From assembly GCA_905235375.1 (NCBI GenBank), contig CAJOLH010000029.1, positions 1 to 55,933 of the forward strand: DNA of 55,933 nt, given 5' to 3'. The DNA is from an uncultured Bacteroidales bacterium (GTDB lineage Bacteria; Bacteroidota; Bacteroidia; Bacteroidales; UBA3663). The translations under genes were made by a program, and so were the position numbers. Of this stretch, positions 41,598 through 50,522 are shown piece after piece; within the stretch, counting starts at the first letter, position 1, and each line of letters starts with the position of its first letter. The notes beneath the pieces are model-generated. The model saw only the letters and a list, made by a program, of their open reading frames with translations. It was not told the DNA's origin and did no database searches.

Positions 41598-42281
41598 ATG
41601 CGAATACTCGAAGTGTGTGCAGGCGACCTCGCAAGCGCCCACGCTGCTGCCCAAGGCGGTGCCCAGCGTATTGAGCTCTGCTCATCCCTCGAGCTCGACG
41701 GACTCACACCCTCGCCCGACACGATAGCAGCGGCACGCCGCATCGAAGGGCTGAAGCTCCACGTGCTCATCCGTCCGCGTGCAGGCGACTTTGTATATGA
41801 CAATGCTGACACCGGCACGATGCTCCGCGACATCTGCCTTGCCCGCCAGCTCGGTGCCGATGGCGTAGTCATCGGTGCCCTAACCCCCGAAGGCGACATC
41901 GACATCCCCCGATGCCGCCTTCTTGTCGAAGCTGCCCAAGGTATGCAGGTCACCTTCCATCGCGCTTTCGACCATGCCCGACACCCTCTCCGTGCCCTCG
42001 AAGACATCATCTCCCTCGGCTGCACACGTCTCCTCACCTCAGGTCAGGCCCCTACCGCCGAAGCCGGCATTCCACTGCTCCGCCAGCTCGTCCTTCAAGC
42101 CGATGGCCGCATCATCATCATGCCCGGTGCCGGCATCACTCCTGCCAACGCCCGCCTAATCCTCGACCAAACCGGTGCCACCGAAATCCACGGCTCCCTC
42201 CGCTCTCCCCACAACGGCCACCTCATCACCGACCCCCTCCTCGTCAACCAGACCGTCCTCGCCCTCTCCCGCCCTCTTTAG
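41598..42281 (+). CDS. cutC: CutC family protein
   Basis: This 227-residue TIM-barrel protein has MRILEVCAGDLASAHAAAQG, GAQRIELCSSLELDGLTPS, the phosphate-site-like HVLIRPRAGDFVY, and TFHRAFDHARHP with LTSGQAPTAEAGIPLL. These are the conserved blocks of CutC. CutC was named for copper tolerance, but a direct copper role is disputed and its true activity is unknown. The length is slightly short at the C-terminus but contains the usual PGAGITPANARLILDQTGAT segment. It starts 2 bp after the TerB/DnaJ gene. Confidence 0.92.
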   Translation: MRILEVCAGDLASAHAAAQGGAQRIELCSSLELDGLTPSPDTIAAARRIEGLKLHVLIRPRAGDFVYDNADTGTMLRDICLARQLGADGVVIGALTPEGDIDIPRCRLLVEAAQGMQVTFHRAFDHARHPLRALEDIISLGCTRLLTSGQAPTAEAGIPLLRQLVLQADGRIIIMPGAGITPANARLILDQTGATEIHGSLRSPHNGHLITDPLLVNQTVLALSRPL

Positions 42282-42309
42282 TCCCCCTCATCCCCATTTG
42301 TCCCTGTCA

Positions 42310-42327
42310 GCAGCCAAGTTTGGCTGC
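42310..42327. repeat. REP-like 18-bp palindrome, copy 2
   Basis: GCAGCCAAGTTTGGCTGC lies between cutC and the transglutaminase gene and shares the TTGTCCCTGTC-type left flank with copy 1. Confidence 0.7.
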
Positions 42328-42347
42328 TCCCTCATCCCCATCCCACA

Positions 42348-44972
42348 ATGCGCCCCCTCCTGATAACCATCCTCGCCCTCCTCTCCCTCTCCTCCTGCAC
42401 CACCGCGCCCCACCAGACCACCCGTGACGAAGCCCTCGCCTTCCTCTACGCCTCCATGCCTCTGCCCGACAGTGTGGACTACAGCCGCAACTTTTGGCTC
42501 CAGAACATCGACTGCGCCCTCCAAGCTCGCCACGAGATGCCATGGGGACGCACTATCCCCGAACGCGAATGGCGACACTTCGTCCTCCCCGTTCGCGTCA
42601 ACAACGAGAACCTCGACACCTGTCGCATGGTGTTCTACCCTCAGCTCAAGGACCGCGTCAAAGGCCTCTCGATGGCCGAAGCCATCCTCGAAGTGAACCA
42701 CTGGTGCCACAAGCGCGTCACCTATCAGCCCTCCGACGAACGCACCTCCTCCCCCTTGGCGACCATCCGCACTGCCTACGGACGATGCGGCGAAGAATCC
42801 ACCCTGCTCGTCGCTGCCTTGCGCAGTGTCGGCATACCCGCCCGTCAGGTCTATACACCACGCTGGGCCCATACCGACGACAACCACGCCTGGGTCGAAG
42901 CATGGGCCGACGGAGCATGGCACTTCCTCGGTGCCTGCGAGCCTGAACCCGTCCTCGACCTCGGTTGGTTCAATGCTCCCGCCTCGCGTGCCATGCTCAT
43001 GCACACCAAGGTCTTCGGCCAGTACGACGGACCCGAGGAAGTGATGCAGCGCAATGCCTGTTTCACCGAAATCGATGTCACCGACCGCTATGCCCCCGTG
43101 GCACGCAGTTATGTGCAGGTGCTCGATGCCGATGGCCTTCCTGTGCCCAATGCCACGGTGGAGTTCAAGATCTACAACTATGCCGAGTTCTTCACTGTCC
43201 TCAGCCGCCAGACCGATGCCCATGGCGTAACCTCCATGCAGGCTGGCATTGGCGACCTCATCTGCTGGGCGCACAAGGGCGAGGCATACGGCTTCGACAA
43301 GCTGCACATCGGCGACACCGACACGCTGCGCCTCACGCTCAGCCACCATCCGGGCGACCGCTACAGCTGCGACCTCGACATCGTGCCTCCCATCGAACGG
43401 AACACGTTGCCCGAAGTCTCCTCCGAACAGCGTGCGCTCAATGACCTTCGTCTGGCAAGCGAAGATTCGCTCCGCAATGCCTACATCGCCACCTTCCCCA
43501 CGACCGACGACCCGCTCATCCAGGCTTCGCGCGGCAACCATCAGGTGATACGCAGCTTCCTCGATGCGCCCGATGTCGCAGGTCGGGACATCCCTATCAC
43601 GTTGCGTCGCCAGTTGCTCGCAGCCCTCTCCGACAAGGATTTGCGCGATGTTACCCCCGATGTGCTCGAAGATGCCTTCTTCGGCCTCGACCCCACCAGC
43701 CCTGAAGCCACCGACGACTTCCTGGTGCAGTTTGTAGTCAATCCGCGCATCGCCAACGAAGGGCTCCGTCCCTACAAGGCTTTCTTTGCCCGGCATATCA
43801 GCAACGAACAGGCTGAGGCATGGCGTGCCGACCCGCAGCAACTTGCCGCATGGATCAGCCAGAACATCGTGCTCGACACACTCCGCAATCCCCAGAACCT
43901 GCGCATGACACCCGTAGGTGCCTGGATCCACCGATGCTGCGATGCCACCTCACGCGACATCCTCTTCGTCGCCATCGCCCGCACCCTCCACATCCCCGCC
44001 CGCATCGACCCCGTGACCAGCAAGCTCCAGTTCGCCCAAATGGCCTCCACCCCCATTTGGACCGATGTCCACTTCGCCCCTTCCACTACTCCCGTCCCCT
44101 CTGTTTCCGAAGCGACCAAGCTTGGTCGCCCCTCTCGCCCCATCCCCCCAGCCCTTCTCTCCCTCACCTACGCCCCCACGCGCTATAACCCCGACCCGAA
44201 ATACTACACCCACTTCACCATCTCAACAATCGCCCACGGCTCACCCTCCCTTCTCAACTACGGCGAAGACGACACCTACCGCTCCCTCTTCCCCGCCGCC
44301 AGTTCAAGCATGAGCCTACCCCTCTCCAATAGAGAAGGTCAGGATGGAGCCTCCCTCCTCCTCATCACTGGCACGCGCTTGGCCAACGGCACCGTGCTCG
44401 CCCATATCGAAGCAGCCCCCATCGCATCCGGACAAACCACCCGTCTCCCCCTCGTGCTCCGTCAGACCGAAATGGGGCTGCAGGTCATCGGCAGCTTCAA
44501 CAGTGAGAACCTCTACAACGACCTTGCACAAGGGCCGAAGTCTCTGCTCTCCACCACGGGACGCGGCTATTACATTCTTGGCATCATTGCGCCCAACCAT
44601 GAGCCCACCAACCATGCACTCCGCGACATCGCCCAGTACAAGCAAGCCTTCGACCAATGGGGGCGTCCCCTCATCCTCCTCTTCCGCGATGAACAGGATG
44701 CCGTCCGCTTCTCTCCCTCCCTACAGGAGAGCGGCAGCGTAGGACTCCCCTCCGACTTCCCCACCCTACCCGACATGACCGTCTTCGGAACCGACATCGA
44801 TGGCAAGATCCTCAACGAGCTCCGCGCCGAAATGCACCTCCCGAACAGCACGCTCCCCATCTTCGTCATCGCCGACACCTTCAACCGCGTCGTCTTCCTC
44901 TCCCAAGGCTACACCATCGGCCTCGGTGAACAAATCATCACCAGCTTATCCCTCGAAAAACCAGCCCAATAG
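42348..44972 (+). CDS. Transglutaminase-like lipoprotein
   Basis: The 874-residue protein has a lipoprotein signal with Cys17 (LLSLSSC). A transglutaminase-like domain at about 105-205 has catalytic Cys147 (YGRCGEESTLLVAALRSVGI), His180 (DDNHAWVEAWADGAWHFLGA) and an acidic partner near CEPEP (about 197-201). A carboxypeptidase-regulatory-like beta module follows (VLDADGLPVPNATVEFKIYN), then a second alpha/beta region. The likely role is peptide or protein cleavage or crosslinking at the cell surface; the substrate is unknown. Near residues 589-594 a REP-like palindrome (44112-44129) lies inside the coding sequence as ATKLGR. A terminator follows at 45020. Confidence 0.85.
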   Translation: MRPLLITILALLSLSSCTTAPHQTTRDEALAFLYASMPLPDSVDYSRNFWLQNIDCALQARHEMPWGRTIPEREWRHFVLPVRVNNENLDTCRMVFYPQLKDRVKGLSMAEAILEVNHWCHKRVTYQPSDERTSSPLATIRTAYGRCGEESTLLVAALRSVGIPARQVYTPRWAHTDDNHAWVEAWADGAWHFLGACEPEPVLDLGWFNAPASRAMLMHTKVFGQYDGPEEVMQRNACFTEIDVTDRYAPVARSYVQVLDADGLPVPNATVEFKIYNYAEFFTVLSRQTDAHGVTSMQAGIGDLICWAHKGEAYGFDKLHIGDTDTLRLTLSHHPGDRYSCDLDIVPPIERNTLPEVSSEQRALNDLRLASEDSLRNAYIATFPTTDDPLIQASRGNHQVIRSFLDAPDVAGRDIPITLRRQLLAALSDKDLRDVTPDVLEDAFFGLDPTSPEATDDFLVQFVVNPRIANEGLRPYKAFFARHISNEQAEAWRADPQQLAAWISQNIVLDTLRNPQNLRMTPVGAWIHRCCDATSRDILFVAIARTLHIPARIDPVTSKLQFAQMASTPIWTDVHFAPSTTPVPSVSEATKLGRPSRPIPPALLSLTYAPTRYNPDPKYYTHFTISTIAHGSPSLLNYGEDDTYRSLFPAASSSMSLPLSNREGQDGASLLLITGTRLANGTVLAHIEAAPIASGQTTRLPLVLRQTEMGLQVIGSFNSENLYNDLAQGPKSLLSTTGRGYYILGIIAPNHEPTNHALRDIAQYKQAFDQWGRPLILLFRDEQDAVRFSPSLQESGSVGLPSDFPTLPDMTVFGTDIDGKILNELRAEMHLPNSTLPIFVIADTFNRVVFLSQGYTIGLGEQIITSLSLEKPAQ
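44112..44129. repeat. REP-like palindrome inside the transglutaminase gene
   Basis: GCGACCAAGCTTGGTCGC, a variant of the two intergenic palindromes, sits in frame at about residues 589-594 with C-rich flanks (CCCCTCTCGCCCCATCC) like those of the intergenic copies. Confidence 0.65.
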
Positions 44973-45019
44973 TATCGATCCAAAGCTTAAAGCAATTATC
45001 ATACTAACCGACACTGCGG

Positions 45020-45069
45020 AAAAACGCGACAGGATTCGGGACGACTCCCCCTATCTGTCGCGTTTTTGT
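45020..45069 (+). terminator. Rho-independent terminator after the transglutaminase gene
   Basis: AAAAACGCGACAG (45020-45032) pairs perfectly with CTGTCGCGTTTTT (45055-45067), 48 bp after the stop codon, with the U-run at the end of the stem. Confidence 0.85.
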
Positions 45070-45110
45070 TGCTGTGTCGCTATATACCCAGCATAAAGTT
45101 GCAGAAAAAC

Positions 45111-45141
45111 TTGCGGGCATGGAGAATTGCCCCTATCTTTG
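45111..45141 (+). promoter_or_regulatory. Promoter of the small membrane-protein gene
   Basis: TTG (45111-45113), 20 bp, TATCTTTG (45134-45141): a consensus promoter about 75 bp before the ATG at 45218. Confidence 0.75.
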
Positions 45142-45217
45142 CATCGTGAAAATGATTCACCGACATCCTTCCGATGTCAAACCAACGAAAATATTAACAA
45201 TTAAAAACTATACAACT

Positions 45218-45391
45218 ATGTACGCAATCGCATTCTTCTCCACCGTGATCCTCTTTTCAGTCGTTCTGTTCTCCAGCAACAAGATCGCCGAGTATATCAC
45301 CAGCCGCAAGCACAACGCCAACGCTACCGACGCAGACATCCATTCCTCTGTTCCAAGTACCCACATCAAGCAATATCGCCATACAGCATAA
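45218..45391 (+). CDS. 57-aa single-helix membrane protein
   Basis: MYAIAFFSTVILFSVVLFSS forms one N-terminal transmembrane helix, followed by a basic, polar tail (KIAEYITSRKHNANATDADI) and a His/Lys-containing end. I know of no family. It looks real because it has a private consensus promoter (45111-45141), a terminator before it (45020-45069) and one after it (45484-45518), so it forms its own transcription unit. The tail most likely faces the cytoplasm or periplasm depending on topology, which I cannot decide. The longer in-frame upstream ATG would start before the promoter. Confidence 0.65.
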   Translation: MYAIAFFSTVILFSVVLFSSNKIAEYITSRKHNANATDADIHSSVPSTHIKQYRHTA

Positions 45392-45483
45392 TATAATTCA
45401 TTGAACAAGCTTACGATAAAGTAAATCAAGACTCTTTCACCCCAAAGAAATCGAAACAAGAATAACTTTATCAATATAAACCC

Positions 45484-45518
45484 GGCAAGCTGGCCTGTGA
45501 AGGTCGGCTTGCTTTTTT
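45484..45518 (+). terminator. Terminator of the small membrane-protein gene
   Basis: GCAAGCTGGCC faces GGTCGGCTTGC (stem with G-U wobbles in plus-strand RNA) and is followed by TTTTTT. It lies about 95 bp after the stop codon, just before the converging permease gene. Confidence 0.75.
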
Positions 45519-45541
45519 CGTGCAAAGATATATAAAACTTT

Positions 45542-47893
45542 TCACTCCGTCTTGATATTCTCCACCGGATTGCGCAAGGCGACATGGCGTGTCTGGAAGA
45601 AGACGACGAGGGCGATGATGACGATGACGACGAGGGCATCGAGGGTGAAGATCCATGCGTGGAGCGCAATCTTGTCGGCAAACTGCTCCATCAGCAGCAG
45701 GCTGAAATACCAGCCCAAAGCCACACCAACTACGATCGAAGGCAGGGCGATGATAGCGATGCTGCGCAGGAAGAGGCTCTGGAGTTCGCCCACCGAGGCA
45801 CCCATCACTTTGCGGATGGCGAGCTCGCGGGTGCGACGCTGCACTTCGTCGCGGATGTAGCCAATCAAACCGATGAGCGTGATGAGCAGGGCAGCCAAAC
45901 AACCGATAAGGATGAGGTCGCGTGTGTGCTGCGTCTCGTGATAGCTGTCGGCGAGTTCGTCACCGTAACGCTTTACCTCGAACTCGGCATCGGGATAAAG
46001 ACGGTCGCAGAGTTGCTGCACCTCAATGATGTTTTCAGGTGTCAGGTCATTGAACTTCAGCAGAATGAATTTGCTAAAGATTTTGCCATTGATGAACATG
46101 GTGGGACGCTGGTCGAGATTCACCAGGCTACCAATCGTGAAGTCCTTCATCACACCAACGATGGTGAGCGGATATTCGCGGCCAATCTCTGAGCTCACGA
46201 TCGACTGTCCTACCACGTCATCCCATCCTGTAAACTCCTTGAGCATCTGGGCAAACTTCTCGGTGACGATGACTTCGGGCAAGAACCTTTTATCTTCGAG
46301 TGGGGACAAATTTCTGCCCTGCACAATCGTCAGACCCATCGTTTCAACAATACTCTTTTGGGAAAAGTACATGCAGGCATAGTTGAACAGTTCGCGCGTA
46401 TCTTCGGGCAGCATAATGTTGTTGCCGTTCTGCCACTGGAGTAAGAGCGAATAGGCTGTCGCGGTGCTTTCGACACACGACAATTTCTCGATCTCGCGAG
46501 CCAAGGTGAAGGTCGAATCCGAAGGATTGGCAATTTCAATGTAGGCAACATTCCTATAATCGTAGCCCATGTCCTTGCCCAGCATATAGTCATATTGTCG
46601 ATAGATGGTGCTGAGGATGCAGATCAGCATGGTGCTCAGCACGAACTGGAACGCCAGCAGCGAGAGCTTCCACACGCGTTTGCTTTCACTGTAGAGACGA
46701 TAGGCGTAGGTCAGCGGGATGCGCGAATAAATGTAGCCTGGCAAAAGGCCGCAGCAGAAGAGCACGATGAGGCAGACGATGGCCAGAATAATGTAGGTTT
46801 GCGACGAAAAGAGCGTTCCCAGACTTATTCCAATCAGGTCGCGAATCCAGTCCTGTCCTGCCCAAAGAAGCAAAAACATAATGAGCAAGGCCAGCAGCAG
46901 ATGCCCAAAGGCTTCGGCCAACGTCTTCAGATAGAATTCCCGCTTGGGCGCACCCAGCACCTTGCGAAGTGCCACGAGTCGTGCCCTTGCTACCAGCGAA
47001 CTGATGACCACGAGGATATAATTCATCACGGCCGTGAAGAGCATCACGAGGGCGACGATTGTGAGGATGATGCAGGTGGTGCGCACCGTCTTGTTGTTCA
47101 TCCTTTTCTCGCTGACGGGATAAAAACCGAAGCCCAGATCGGTATAACCTGCAGCACGCAGTTCTTCCCAAGGATAAATCTCCTGCACCATCACCCTTAT
47201 CTCGTCCTGTATCTTCTTGAGGTCAGCATTTGAGGTGAGTCGCACAAAAGAGTGATAGCGGTCGTTGCCGTTCAGGTTCTGCGAGCCGTCCCACGAATAG
47301 ATGCCGAGGGAAGGCATGGACATTACGATGTCGAGGGTACCGAAAGAGCAGTTCTCATCGAAATCCTCGAAGATGCCGCTGATGGTCATCGGCTTGCCTG
47401 GAGCCGGCACGAAGTTGAACGTTCGGCCCACGACATCACCTCCTAACTTCTCACTGAGCGAACGGCTGACAAGGCACTGACCAGGCACGGTCATGATCTG
47501 CTTCCAGTCACCGACCAGAATCTTTGTGCCGAAAATGTCGAAAAAGCAGGAGTCGGCAAAGATGCAATTTCTAAAACTGTAGCGCATTCCATTCTCCAAG
47601 GTCAGTTTCTCGTTTTCGAACTGGCCGGTGTAGCGTGTGCCCACGATGATTTCGGGCACGTATCGGCACATAGCGGGAACGACACCGCCCGGCGTGGCTC
47701 CATACTCGACTTTCTCACCTCCATTTCGCTCGAAGTTCTCATGAAGCTCATAGACATGCTCCTTATCCACGACGCAGCGGTCGAAGTTGCGTTCCAACTG
47801 CACTTTGGCTATCAGCACCAGGCCTACGGTCAGGCCGATGGCCAGCGATATGACTTTGATTAGGCCTCCTTGGCCTTTGGGAAATAGGTTCAT
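45542..47893 (-). CDS. MacB/FtsX-like ABC transporter permease
   Basis: I start at ATG 47893 (MNLFPKGQGGLIKVISLAIG), 783 residues; the longer frame overlaps the upstream permease gene. The layout is TM1 (about 10-30), a large periplasmic MacB-type domain, three helices (about 275-410), a further helix and second periplasmic domain, and a final FtsX block (LILIGCLAALLITLIGLIGY, RRTRELAIRKVMGASVGELQ). The RELAIRKVMGAS segment is the FtsX/MacB coupling motif. Two FtsX blocks in one chain is the usual form in this phylum. It is the last gene of the TolC-HlyD-permease-permease operon, 13 bp after the next permease. Confidence 0.9.
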   Translation of the reverse strand: MNLFPKGQGGLIKVISLAIGLTVGLVLIAKVQLERNFDRCVVDKEHVYELHENFERNGGEKVEYGATPGGVVPAMCRYVPEIIVGTRYTGQFENEKLTLENGMRYSFRNCIFADSCFFDIFGTKILVGDWKQIMTVPGQCLVSRSLSEKLGGDVVGRTFNFVPAPGKPMTISGIFEDFDENCSFGTLDIVMSMPSLGIYSWDGSQNLNGNDRYHSFVRLTSNADLKKIQDEIRVMVQEIYPWEELRAAGYTDLGFGFYPVSEKRMNNKTVRTTCIILTIVALVMLFTAVMNYILVVISSLVARARLVALRKVLGAPKREFYLKTLAEAFGHLLLALLIMFLLLWAGQDWIRDLIGISLGTLFSSQTYIILAIVCLIVLFCCGLLPGYIYSRIPLTYAYRLYSESKRVWKLSLLAFQFVLSTMLICILSTIYRQYDYMLGKDMGYDYRNVAYIEIANPSDSTFTLAREIEKLSCVESTATAYSLLLQWQNGNNIMLPEDTRELFNYACMYFSQKSIVETMGLTIVQGRNLSPLEDKRFLPEVIVTEKFAQMLKEFTGWDDVVGQSIVSSEIGREYPLTIVGVMKDFTIGSLVNLDQRPTMFINGKIFSKFILLKFNDLTPENIIEVQQLCDRLYPDAEFEVKRYGDELADSYHETQHTRDLILIGCLAALLITLIGLIGYIRDEVQRRTRELAIRKVMGASVGELQSLFLRSIAIIALPSIVVGVALGWYFSLLLMEQFADKIALHAWIFTLDALVVIVIIALVVFFQTRHVALRNPVENIKTE

Positions 47894-47906
47894 AGTTTTA
47901 TTATTT

Positions 47907-50270
47907 TTATTCCACCTTAACGCTCTCCACCGGATTGGCAGCGACGGCACGAAGAATCTGGATGCCCACCGAAATGATGGCGATGAACAGGGAGAAGAGG
48001 CAAGTCACGATGAAGATCCACGGACTAAGCGTGATACGGTAGCTGAAACCCTCGAGCCATTGGCTCATGAAATGCCATGCAATGGGTACAGCCACAACGA
48101 AAGATACCACGAGCGGGGCGCAGAATGTGCGAAGCATCAGCCGGAAGACCTCGCCCGATGTACTGCCCATGATCTTGCGAATGCCCATCTCCTTCTTGCG
48201 CTGACGAATGAAGAAGAGCGACATGCCAACGAAGCCAAGCACGGAGATGACGATGGCCATGAATGTAAAGAGCGTGATGATGCGAAGCGTGTGACGATGG
48301 GTGTCGAAGGTTTCGGCAATCACATCCTCGGAACTATTGACAATCCAGGGCAGCGTAGCCTCGGCACAACCCAATTCCCTCAGCATCTCGACCAGTTTCT
48401 CCTTGGCTTTCTTGTCTCCATTCGTCTTGATAAGGAAGGTAGGATAGTCCAAGTCGTCTCTCACCTGAATGGCGAAAGGCACCAGACTCTCCAGGATATT
48501 GACACGATGGAAATCCTTGATGATGCCGGCTATCGGCTTTGTCGTTCCGTTGCCCCAAGGCATCTCGCGGTCGTCTTCGGTCAATCCCCACCGACGCATG
48601 GCCTCCTCGTTGAGGTAATAACCGTCACTGACGGGACCATAATCCCGAAGAATCTCCAATCCGTAGAGGTCGAAGGCTGCCTTATCCAAATATGTCAAGA
48701 ATATGTTGACAGACTTCTCATCGACGTTGATGGTACGTGTGCTGGAAGAATACCCAATGAAATCGGTGCCTTGGAATTTGCCGATTCCTTCGACAAAGGG
48801 CATGTTCTCCAATTGGCTTCTGACCGCCTGTTCCTTTTCCTTGGGCGGACTGACGAAACAAATGTTCTCGTAGTTGAAGCCGAGGGGCGCGTGAATCAGA
48901 TGGTTCAACTGGAGCCAGATGACAAGGGCTGAGGTGAGCATAACGACGGTGATGACGTTCTGCAGGATGATGAACACCTTGCCAAGCACCATCTTTGAGC
49001 GGAAGCGGAAATTTCCCTTCACGATGTCGATGGGCTGATAGTGGGAAATATGCCAGGAGGGCAGTATGCCCGAAATGATGCCCGTAAGCAGGATGAAGCC
49101 GAGGCAGATGCCGACAGTGCTTGGATTGATGTCCTTCACCAGCTCAATCTTTCCCCTGAACAACGAGGCTGCATCTTCACGGAAACAGAAAGCCTGGGCC
49201 AGGCCGATGACGAACGACACGGCGACCATCAACGTCGATTCAGCGATAAGTTTCAGCGAAATCTGATGCTGGCTACTGCCGAAGAGTCGACGCGTGGCCA
49301 TCTCCTTGGCGCGGAAACCCGTGTTGGCGACCGTCAGGTTGACGTAGTTGCTCAAGGCGAAGAAGAGGATGGCCAATACGGCGGCCAACAGGATGCGGAG
49401 CCTCATCTTGTCGCCCTTTTGCATGCCCGAGCCATTGTTCTGCGGGGCAAACATCACTTCCTTGAGCGGCGTCATGGTGAGGTGGCTGTTGTCGGTCCAG
49501 TAATAGTTATTGTGCAAATGCTCTTCCACCACCTTCATCTTTGCATCGAACGTAGTACCAGATTGAAGCATGAAGAATGCCTTGCAGGCACCTGTTCCAC
49601 TGTAGGCGAAGACGTTGTTCTTGAGCTCATAGCCCATCACTTGGGGGAACCGCTTCATACTGGCGATGATCTGCGTCTCGTTTGGCAGGACGGTTCGGTC
49701 CAGGTTCTCGACAACGGCACTGATGGTATAGACCAATGTGCTGTCGAATGGGTCTTCGTTGTTGATAAACACACTGCGTTCACCCACAATCTCCACGGTC
49801 TCGCCAATGGGATTCCTTTCGCCAAAGAGGCGCTGCGCCAATCGCTCGGTGATGACACACTTGTCGGGCGCATCGAGCGCCGTCGGACGATTGCCCTTCA
49901 CCAGCTCGAAATCGAAGAAGTTGAAGAACGTCGAATCGACCAGCATGATGATGCCGTTTTCGTTTTCACCATCTATTATTTCCCGCTGGCCATACTTGAT
50001 CTTTCCTCGCTGGCTCATCACGCAGCAAGTCTGCTCCACCTCGGGGCACATATCCCGAATCTCACCGGCTGCCTGAGGCCAACAGAAGAACAGTTCCTCA
50101 TCGCCCATCAGGAAGATGCGATCGACATTCTTGTGCCATCGGTCGATGCTGTATTGGCGCCATGCGTAGTCGCCCAAGAGGATGACGAACATGAGCGAGA
50201 TGGCAAGTCCCAGCACGTTGATGAACGTATATAGTTTGTTCCTTGACAGGAATTTCAGATAGCTTTTCAT
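47907..50270 (-). CDS. MacB/FtsX-like ABC transporter permease
   Basis: The 787-residue protein has TM1 (YTFINVLGLAISLMFVILLG), a periplasmic MacB-type domain, an FtsX block near 290-410 (LRILLAAVLAILFFALSNYV, ATRRLFGSSQHQISLKL), a second periplasmic domain and a terminal FtsX block (MAIVISVLGFVGMSLFFIRQ, KKEMGIRKIMGSTSGEVFRL). It is a full paralogue of the gene 13 bp downstream. Such permeases need a separate ATPase subunit, and none is encoded in the visible part of the operon. A nested palindrome (50314-50513) separates it from the HlyD gene upstream. Confidence 0.9.
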   Translation of the reverse strand: MKSYLKFLSRNKLYTFINVLGLAISLMFVILLGDYAWRQYSIDRWHKNVDRIFLMGDEELFFCWPQAAGEIRDMCPEVEQTCCVMSQRGKIKYGQREIIDGENENGIIMLVDSTFFNFFDFELVKGNRPTALDAPDKCVITERLAQRLFGERNPIGETVEIVGERSVFINNEDPFDSTLVYTISAVVENLDRTVLPNETQIIASMKRFPQVMGYELKNNVFAYSGTGACKAFFMLQSGTTFDAKMKVVEEHLHNNYYWTDNSHLTMTPLKEVMFAPQNNGSGMQKGDKMRLRILLAAVLAILFFALSNYVNLTVANTGFRAKEMATRRLFGSSQHQISLKLIAESTLMVAVSFVIGLAQAFCFREDAASLFRGKIELVKDINPSTVGICLGFILLTGIISGILPSWHISHYQPIDIVKGNFRFRSKMVLGKVFIILQNVITVVMLTSALVIWLQLNHLIHAPLGFNYENICFVSPPKEKEQAVRSQLENMPFVEGIGKFQGTDFIGYSSSTRTINVDEKSVNIFLTYLDKAAFDLYGLEILRDYGPVSDGYYLNEEAMRRWGLTEDDREMPWGNGTTKPIAGIIKDFHRVNILESLVPFAIQVRDDLDYPTFLIKTNGDKKAKEKLVEMLRELGCAEATLPWIVNSSEDVIAETFDTHRHTLRIITLFTFMAIVISVLGFVGMSLFFIRQRKKEMGIRKIMGSTSGEVFRLMLRTFCAPLVVSFVVAVPIAWHFMSQWLEGFSYRITLSPWIFIVTCLFSLFIAIISVGIQILRAVAANPVESVKVE

Positions 50271-50313
50271 TGAATTTCTTGAATTTTATTATCTCACGCA
50301 GAATCTTTTTTCT

Positions 50314-50513
50314 TTATCACGAATTAGTAAATTATCGAATTTCTTGCGTCGTTTTTTCGAATTCCGAAAACTACGAAAAAAGCGAAATATCCGAAAACAT
50401 TATTAGAGTTGCGTTATTTTTCGTCATTTTCGTCTTTTCGGGCTTTTTCGGAATTATATACATTGAATTGTTGAATTCCGAAAATAATTCGATAATTCGC
50501 TAATTCGTGATAA
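50314..50513. repeat. Nested palindrome between the HlyD and permease genes
   Basis: The outer arms 50314-50341 and 50486-50513 are complementary at 26 of 28 positions (TTATCACGAATTAG...). Inside them a second pair (AATTCCGAAAACTACGAAAA from 50360, and CGTCTTTTCGG...TTTTTCGGAATT up to 50455) can also pair. The inner arms share TTCGGAATT/TACGAAAA motifs with family B at 53274-53902. Confidence 0.8.
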
Positions 50514-50522
50514 AAAAGACAG

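Noticed and set aside
42288..43931. 547-codon open frame on the minus strand
   Set aside because: It lies antisense to the transglutaminase lipoprotein gene, which has a signal peptide and catalytic residues. The minus frame has no recognisable domain and is a product of high-GC codon usage.
45533..45540. TATCTTTG-like box on the minus strand
   Set aside because: It lies just past the end of the permease gene, has no TTG at the right distance and no gene in front of it. Chance match.
50243..50503. 86-codon open frame
   Set aside because: Runs through the nested palindrome between the adaptor and permease genes; no support as protein.
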